Positions 6,088-9,389 of a stretch of DNA of 9,389 nucleotides are shown here, in pieces. Positions within the stretch are counted from its first letter, which is position 1. Every line of letters begins with the position of its first letter. The stretch comes from Betaproteobacteria bacterium (GTDB taxonomy: Bacteria; Pseudomonadota; Gammaproteobacteria; Burkholderiales; SG8-39), in assembly GCA_029858545.1 (NCBI GenBank), contig JAOUFA010000123.1, positions 1 to 9,389 on the forward strand, in the 5' to 3' direction. Below the pieces are notes generated by a model, which saw only the letters and a program-made list of their open reading frames with translations, was not told where the DNA came from and did not search any database. A program made the translations under genes and the position numbers.

Positions 6088-6435
6088 ATGACTCAGCCGG
6101 ACATCGAACGCATTGACCCTGAGCGGGCGATCGAGCGGTTGCTTGTCGCCGAGGAAGATGCGCTTGCGATCGTCGAGCGCAACGAGGCGGACACGGAACT
6201 CGAAATCGGGCGTGCGAGGGCGCGGGCAAGGGCGATCTCCGAGCGTGCCGCCGCACGCATCGCCGCGGCGAGTGAACGCTACCTCGCGCGCCACGCACAG
6301 CGGCTCACCGGGCTCGCCGAGGCACTGCGGTGCCTCGCGACGGACGAGGCGGAGGCTGACGCGCGCCGCTCGCGTCTTGGCGAGATCGCCGAACGATTCG
6401 CGCAGCACCTTACCACCGAGGGCGACGATGGTTGA
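6088..6435 (+). CDS. Small coiled-coil protein, probable V-type ATPase G/H-like peripheral stalk subunit
   Basis: This 115-residue protein is highly charged and helical, rich in Ala, Arg and Glu, without membrane segments or cysteine motifs (one Cys, C82). The pattern ERAIERLLVAEEDALAIVER followed by an R42-x-R44-x-R46-x-R48 run and an Ala-rich helix resembles the single long helix of subunit G/H (NtpF/AhaH type). In V/A-type ATPases that helix pairs with subunit E to form the peripheral stalk. The call rests mainly on composition, length and position: first gene of an operon whose next three genes encode subunits C, I and K. Its ATG has AGGGA at 6075-6079, 8 bases upstream. The stop codon overlaps the start of the subunit C gene by 8 bases. 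It could be another small accessory coiled-coil protein. Confidence 0.62.
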   Translation: MTQPDIERIDPERAIERLLVAEEDALAIVERNEADTELEIGRARARARAISERAAARIAAASERYLARHAQRLTGLAEALRCLATDEAEADARRSRLGEIAERFAQHLTTEGDDG

Positions 6436-7180
6436 CGCCGGTTTCGGCTACGTGCAGGCGCGCCTGCAGGCGCGCCATGCCGAGCGCCTGTCCGAGCCCG
6501 ACTGGGCCGCGCTCGGCGGCCGCGCCGCGCTGCAGGCGTTCATCGAACGCGCGCGCGAGACCGGCTTGCGGCGCTGGTTGCGCGGGATTTCCGCGGTCGC
6601 CGCAGTCCATCAGATCGAGCAGCAACTGCGGCACGAGTCGGTCGCCGCGGTGGAGCGGCTCGCGCGCTGGGTTCCGCCGCGCTGGCGCGAGGCGGTCGAG
6701 TGCTGCGCCGCGCTGGTCTACTTGCCGCTGGTGCAACGGCTGCGCGCCGGCGGGACGCGAGAAGCATGGATGAACGACGAGGCGTCGTTTGCGCTATCGG
6801 GTCCGGGCTGGCGTGCCCGGCTCGCCGCGTTGGCCGATAGCGGCGATCCGAATGCGCGCCGATTCGAATCGTGGCTCGCGATCTGGCGTTCGCGCTGGCC
6901 GCCGCAGGAGCGCGCGGCGCGTCGGAGACTCGACGACGTCGTCGCGCGACTGGGCGGCGAGGCGCGTACGCTTGCGGCCCTCGTCGATCGGAAGGAACTT
7001 CCCGCGCGCGAGACGTGGTCGCGACGGCGTGCGCTGAGCGACGAGTTTGCGCGGCGCTTTCGCGCCGATCTGCTTACGCCGGCGGCGGTATTCGATGCGC
7101 TGCTGCTCGATGCGCTCGAAATAGAACGACTGCGAGCGGAACTGGTGTCGCGAGCGCTCTACCCGGGGGAGGGCCGATGA
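6428..7180 (+). CDS. ntpC: V-type ATPase subunit C (AC39/d-like central stalk adaptor), short form
   Basis: This 250-residue, all-helical, arginine-rich soluble protein is probably the funnel-shaped adaptor joining the central rotor shaft to the proteolipid ring. The start (GFGYVQARLQARHAERLSE) parallels the YLNARVRVRRG start of the Thermus subunit C as I recall it. The end (DALEIERLRAELVSRALYPG) parallels its terminal EWEAVRLRLLARRAYFG. Overall similarity is low and the protein is clearly shorter than the roughly 320-350 residues usual for this family, mostly through loss in the middle. I chose the ATG at 6428 because GAGGG lies 4 bases before it and it overlaps the preceding stop by 8 bases. 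An ATG further upstream in the same frame (6113) would overlap the previous gene by more than 300 bases. The stop overlaps the subunit I start as ATGA. Confidence 0.75.
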   Translation: MVDAGFGYVQARLQARHAERLSEPDWAALGGRAALQAFIERARETGLRRWLRGISAVAAVHQIEQQLRHESVAAVERLARWVPPRWREAVECCAALVYLPLVQRLRAGGTREAWMNDEASFALSGPGWRARLAALADSGDPNARRFESWLAIWRSRWPPQERAARRRLDDVVARLGGEARTLAALVDRKELPARETWSRRRALSDEFARRFRADLLTPAAVFDALLLDALEIERLRAELVSRALYPGEGR

Positions 7181-9018
7181 GCGTGCGTCCGGTGCCCGCG
7201 CGCTGGTTCGAAGTAGTGGTGGCGCAAAGCGAGGCGGCCGCAGTGCTCGAAGCGCTCGCCGCGACCGGCGCGATCGAGCTCGAGTTGAATCCGCAGGCGA
7301 GCGCGCTCGAGCCGCTGACCGAGCTCGGCGTGCGGTTCGAGGAGCAGGCGGGGCTCGCGCAGCGCTATGCGGCCTATTGGCCGGTACCCGAGATCGACGT
7401 GGTCTTCGCGAGCGAGGCGGAAGCGGTGATCGGCACGCCCGGAGAGCGGCTCGAACGCGCGCTCGGCGCGCTGCGAAGCTGGGCGCGCGAGGCCGATCCA
7501 CTCATCGCGCGACTTCAGGCACTCGCGCTCGAGCGTGCCGAGCTTGCCACCTGGCGCGCGATCGTCGGGGAGTTCGTCGGCCATGCACTCGATTTCGGCC
7601 GCTTGCGGGGCACGCCCTTTGCGCTCGAACGACGCGTGGTCCTGTTCGGCAGCGCGCGGGCACTCCTTCCGGCGCCGCCGATCCTCGCCGTACCGTTTCA
7701 TACCGGCGAGCAGGCCGGGCTGATCGTGCTCGGACCGCGCGCTGCGCTCGACGACTATCTTCCCCAGGCTGCGGCCTACCAGGGCCGCATGCTGATCCTG
7801 CCCGCCGTGCTGGACGGCGATGCCGCGCGCTCACTCGCCGCGATCGAGGCGCGCGAGCGCGCGCTGGACGGGGAGATCGCCGCATTGCGGGCGCAACTGG
7901 CCGAACGCGCGCGCGTTCACGACGTCGCGCGCCAGCTCGGCGAATTCGAGCGCCTTGCCTGGTTCGCGCGTGCCGCGCCTTCGCTCGCGGCGAGCGGCCA
8001 GTATGTGTCGATCGCCGGCTGGACCGACGATATCGATGGCGGCCGTATCGAACGCGCGCTGACGCGCGCCGGCACGCGCGCCGAGATCCAGTTTCCGCCG
8101 GCACCCGCCGGCAGCGAACCGCCACTCATTCTGCGCAATCCGGGCTGGGTGCGGCCTTTCGAGCTGTTTTCGTCGGCGCTCGGCGTTCCCGGACGCAACG
8201 AGGCCGACCCGAGCCGCATTGTCGCGGTGATCGTGCCGCTGCTGTTCGGCTACATGTTCGGCGACCTCGGACAGGGTCTGCTGCTCGCCGCCGCCGGGCT
8301 GTTGCTGCGGCGCCGCTTCGCCTATGCCGGCTTGCTGCTCGCCTGCGGCGCCTCCTCGGCGGTGTTCGGCCTGCTGTTCGGCAGCGTGTTCGGCATGGAG
8401 CACTGGCTGCCGGCGCTTTGGCTGCGGCCGCTCGACCAGCCGCTGGCGGTTCTGCTGCCGCCGCTTGCCTTCGGTGCGCTCCTGCTTTCGACCGGACTGA
8501 TCCTGCAAGCACTGCAGGCGTATTGGCGTGCGGCGCTCGGGCGCTGGTTTCTCGATCAGGGGGGCGTTGTGCTCGCCTATCTGGGTCTGGTCGGCGTCGT
8601 CATCTACATGCCGCTGGTCTGGTTGTGCGCACTCGGATTGCTCTGGCAGTTCGCGGGCTGCCTGATCGTCGAGCGGCGCGCGGCGGCCCTCGCGGGCGCC
8701 GCGGCGGAGTTTCTCGAGCAGCTGTTTCAACTTGCGGTGAACACCCTCTCCTTCGTACGCGTCGGTGCCTTCGCGCTCGCGCATGCCGGACTGTCGGCGG
8801 CGGTCGGCGCGCTCGCCGAGGGGCTGTCCGCGCCTGCCGCGGCGACGGTGATCGCTTTCGGCAACGCGCTGGTAATCGCCATCGAGGTGCTGGTCGTCTC
8901 GGTGCAGACGACGCGTCTCGTGCTGTTCGAATTCTTCGTGCGCTTCTTGCGCGGCGGCGGGCGGCCGTTCCGGCCGCTTGGCGGGCCGCCGGGCTTCACC
9001 ACCGGGAGAACTTCATGA
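7177..9018 (+). CDS. ntpI: V-type ATPase subunit I (a subunit, membrane stator)
   Basis: This 613-residue protein has the two-part build of the 116-kDa/subunit I family. A cytoplasmic arm (about 1-345) includes a coiled coil near 215-260, and a membrane domain of about seven or eight helices spans about 346-590. The conserved segment FGYMFGDLGQG is at 358-367. NTLSFVRVGAFALAHAGLS (522-540) contains R528, the expected essential Arg of the ion path. R580 in VQTTRLVLFEFF corresponds to the second conserved Arg of the family (Vph1 R735 and R799 in yeast). The protein forms the half-channels through which ions reach the proteolipid ring and anchors the peripheral stalks. Length is normal (600-660). 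The ATG is embedded in the preceding stop as ATGA and is preceded by a strong purine run at 7165-7173. The C-terminus ends with a Gly/Pro-rich tail (592-608). Confidence 0.93.
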   Translation: MSVRPVPARWFEVVVAQSEAAAVLEALAATGAIELELNPQASALEPLTELGVRFEEQAGLAQRYAAYWPVPEIDVVFASEAEAVIGTPGERLERALGALRSWAREADPLIARLQALALERAELATWRAIVGEFVGHALDFGRLRGTPFALERRVVLFGSARALLPAPPILAVPFHTGEQAGLIVLGPRAALDDYLPQAAAYQGRMLILPAVLDGDAARSLAAIEARERALDGEIAALRAQLAERARVHDVARQLGEFERLAWFARAAPSLAASGQYVSIAGWTDDIDGGRIERALTRAGTRAEIQFPPAPAGSEPPLILRNPGWVRPFELFSSALGVPGRNEADPSRIVAVIVPLLFGYMFGDLGQGLLLAAAGLLLRRRFAYAGLLLACGASSAVFGLLFGSVFGMEHWLPALWLRPLDQPLAVLLPPLAFGALLLSTGLILQALQAYWRAALGRWFLDQGGVVLAYLGLVGVVIYMPLVWLCALGLLWQFAGCLIVERRAAALAGAAAEFLEQLFQLAVNTLSFVRVGAFALAHAGLSAAVGALAEGLSAPAAATVIAFGNALVIAIEVLVVSVQTTRLVLFEFFVRFLRGGGRPFRPLGGPPGFTTGRTS

Positions 9019-9377
9019 TGACCCATCGCAAAACAGTCGCCGCCCTCGTGCTCACCGGCATCGCGCTGCTGTTCGGCGTTGCCGGCAGCCTGCTGCTGTG
9101 GCGCGTGCCCGAGGCGAGGGCGGCGGCCGACGCGGCCGCGCGGGCTGCGCCCGACGCGGCGGCTTATGGCTGGGGTTACGCCGCGGCGGCTGTCGCCACC
9201 GCGCTCTCGGCGCTTGGTGCGGGCTACGCGGTGGCGAATGTCGGCACCGCGGCAGTTGGCGCGATCACCGAGAAGCCCGAACTGTTCGGTCGCATGCTGA
9301 TCCTGGTTGGTCTGGCGGAGGGAATCGCGATCTACGGCCTGATCGTGTCGATTCTGATCCTGGAGCGCCTCACGTGA
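9015..9377 (+). CDS. ntpK: V-type ATPase subunit K (c-ring proteolipid), two-helix form with N-terminal leader helix
   Basis: This 120-residue membrane protein forms the ion-carrying rotor ring. It has an N-terminal hydrophobic helix (about 8-29) that looks like a signal or leader segment, an Ala/Arg/Asp-rich linker (30-50), and a Gly/Ala-rich helix (52-84) ending in GAITEKPELFG. A second helix (93-117) carries E102, the expected ion-binding carboxylate, in GLAEGIAIYGL. This single-hairpin layout resembles the Thermus subunit rather than the four-helix NtpK of Enterococcus. The start is ATG 9015, overlapping the subunit I stop as ATGA with GGGAG at 9003-9007; a second ATG follows at 9018. The residues aligning with the Na+ ligands Q32 and S66 of the Ilyobacter c subunit are A69 and G103, so proton coupling is more likely than sodium coupling (inference). 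Confidence 0.92.
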   Translation: MMTHRKTVAALVLTGIALLFGVAGSLLLWRVPEARAAADAAARAAPDAAAYGWGYAAAAVATALSALGAGYAVANVGTAAVGAITEKPELFGRMLILVGLAEGIAIYGLIVSILILERLT

Positions 9378-9389
9378 TAGATCTCCCGG
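9374..9389 (+). CDS. Start of a further gene in the V-type ATPase operon (partial, unidentified)
   Basis: A GTG at 9374 overlaps the subunit K stop codon as GTGA, the same coupling style as the upstream genes, and GGAG at 9362-9365 lies 8 bases before it. The first codons would read MIDLP. Only five codons are visible, so the product cannot be identified. By context a remaining subunit such as E, A, B, D or F is expected. Confidence 0.5.

Noticed and set aside
7377..9014. Upstream extension of the subunit K reading frame through the subunit I gene
   Set aside because: The extension is an Arg/Ala-rich out-of-frame reading of subunit I. The real start is the ATG at 9015, with a ribosome site and ATGA overlap.

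Overview
The window is GC-rich with strong codon bias, which gives long spurious open frames on the wrong strands. It carries no rRNA, tRNA, insertion sequence or CRISPR array. Its gene content points to a respiratorily versatile proteobacterium, most likely a betaproteobacterium: cbb3-oxidase maturation genes, a GlpC/HdrB-like iron-sulfur protein, and an AndAc/NagG-like ring-hydroxylating oxygenase. The taxonomic placement is an inference from gene families and base composition.

Layout. (1) At 1-1305, minus strand and running off the left edge, is a heterodisulfide-reductase/GlpC-type iron-sulfur protein. (2) A 118-bp divergent promoter region (1306-1423) holds a canonical G-quadruplex motif and a 10-bp AT-rich palindrome. 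(3) At 1424-4144, plus strand, are ccoI and ccoS, the copper-ATPase and small membrane protein needed to mature cbb3 cytochrome oxidase. (4) ccoS ends convergently against a two-gene minus-strand operon (5881 down to 4166) for the alpha and beta subunits of a Rieske non-heme iron oxygenase; a small inverted repeat contains both facing stop codons. (5) The 206-bp divergent region 5882-6087 contains two strong inverted repeats: a 33-bp one close upstream of the oxygenase, and an FNR/ANR/DNR-like box facing right. (6) From 6088 to the right edge runs the start of a V-type (A/V-type) rotary ATPase operon: a G/H-like stalk subunit, subunit C, subunit I (the a subunit), subunit K (the proteolipid), and the GTG start of a further gene.

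How they work together. CcoI delivers copper for the binuclear centre of a high-affinity oxidase, and CcoS acts in its assembly; both matter mainly under low oxygen. The iron-sulfur protein probably passes electrons in an anaerobic or peroxide-defence pathway. The V-type ATPase genes are tightly coupled through overlapping stop and start codons. They appear to sit behind an oxygen-sensor-type promoter, suggesting a second, condition-specific rotary ATPase. The oxygenase pair has no reductase or ferredoxin gene in the window. The observations best worth checking are the FNR-like control of the V-type ATPase, the 33-bp inverted repeat before the oxygenase, and the G-quadruplex upstream of the iron-sulfur gene.
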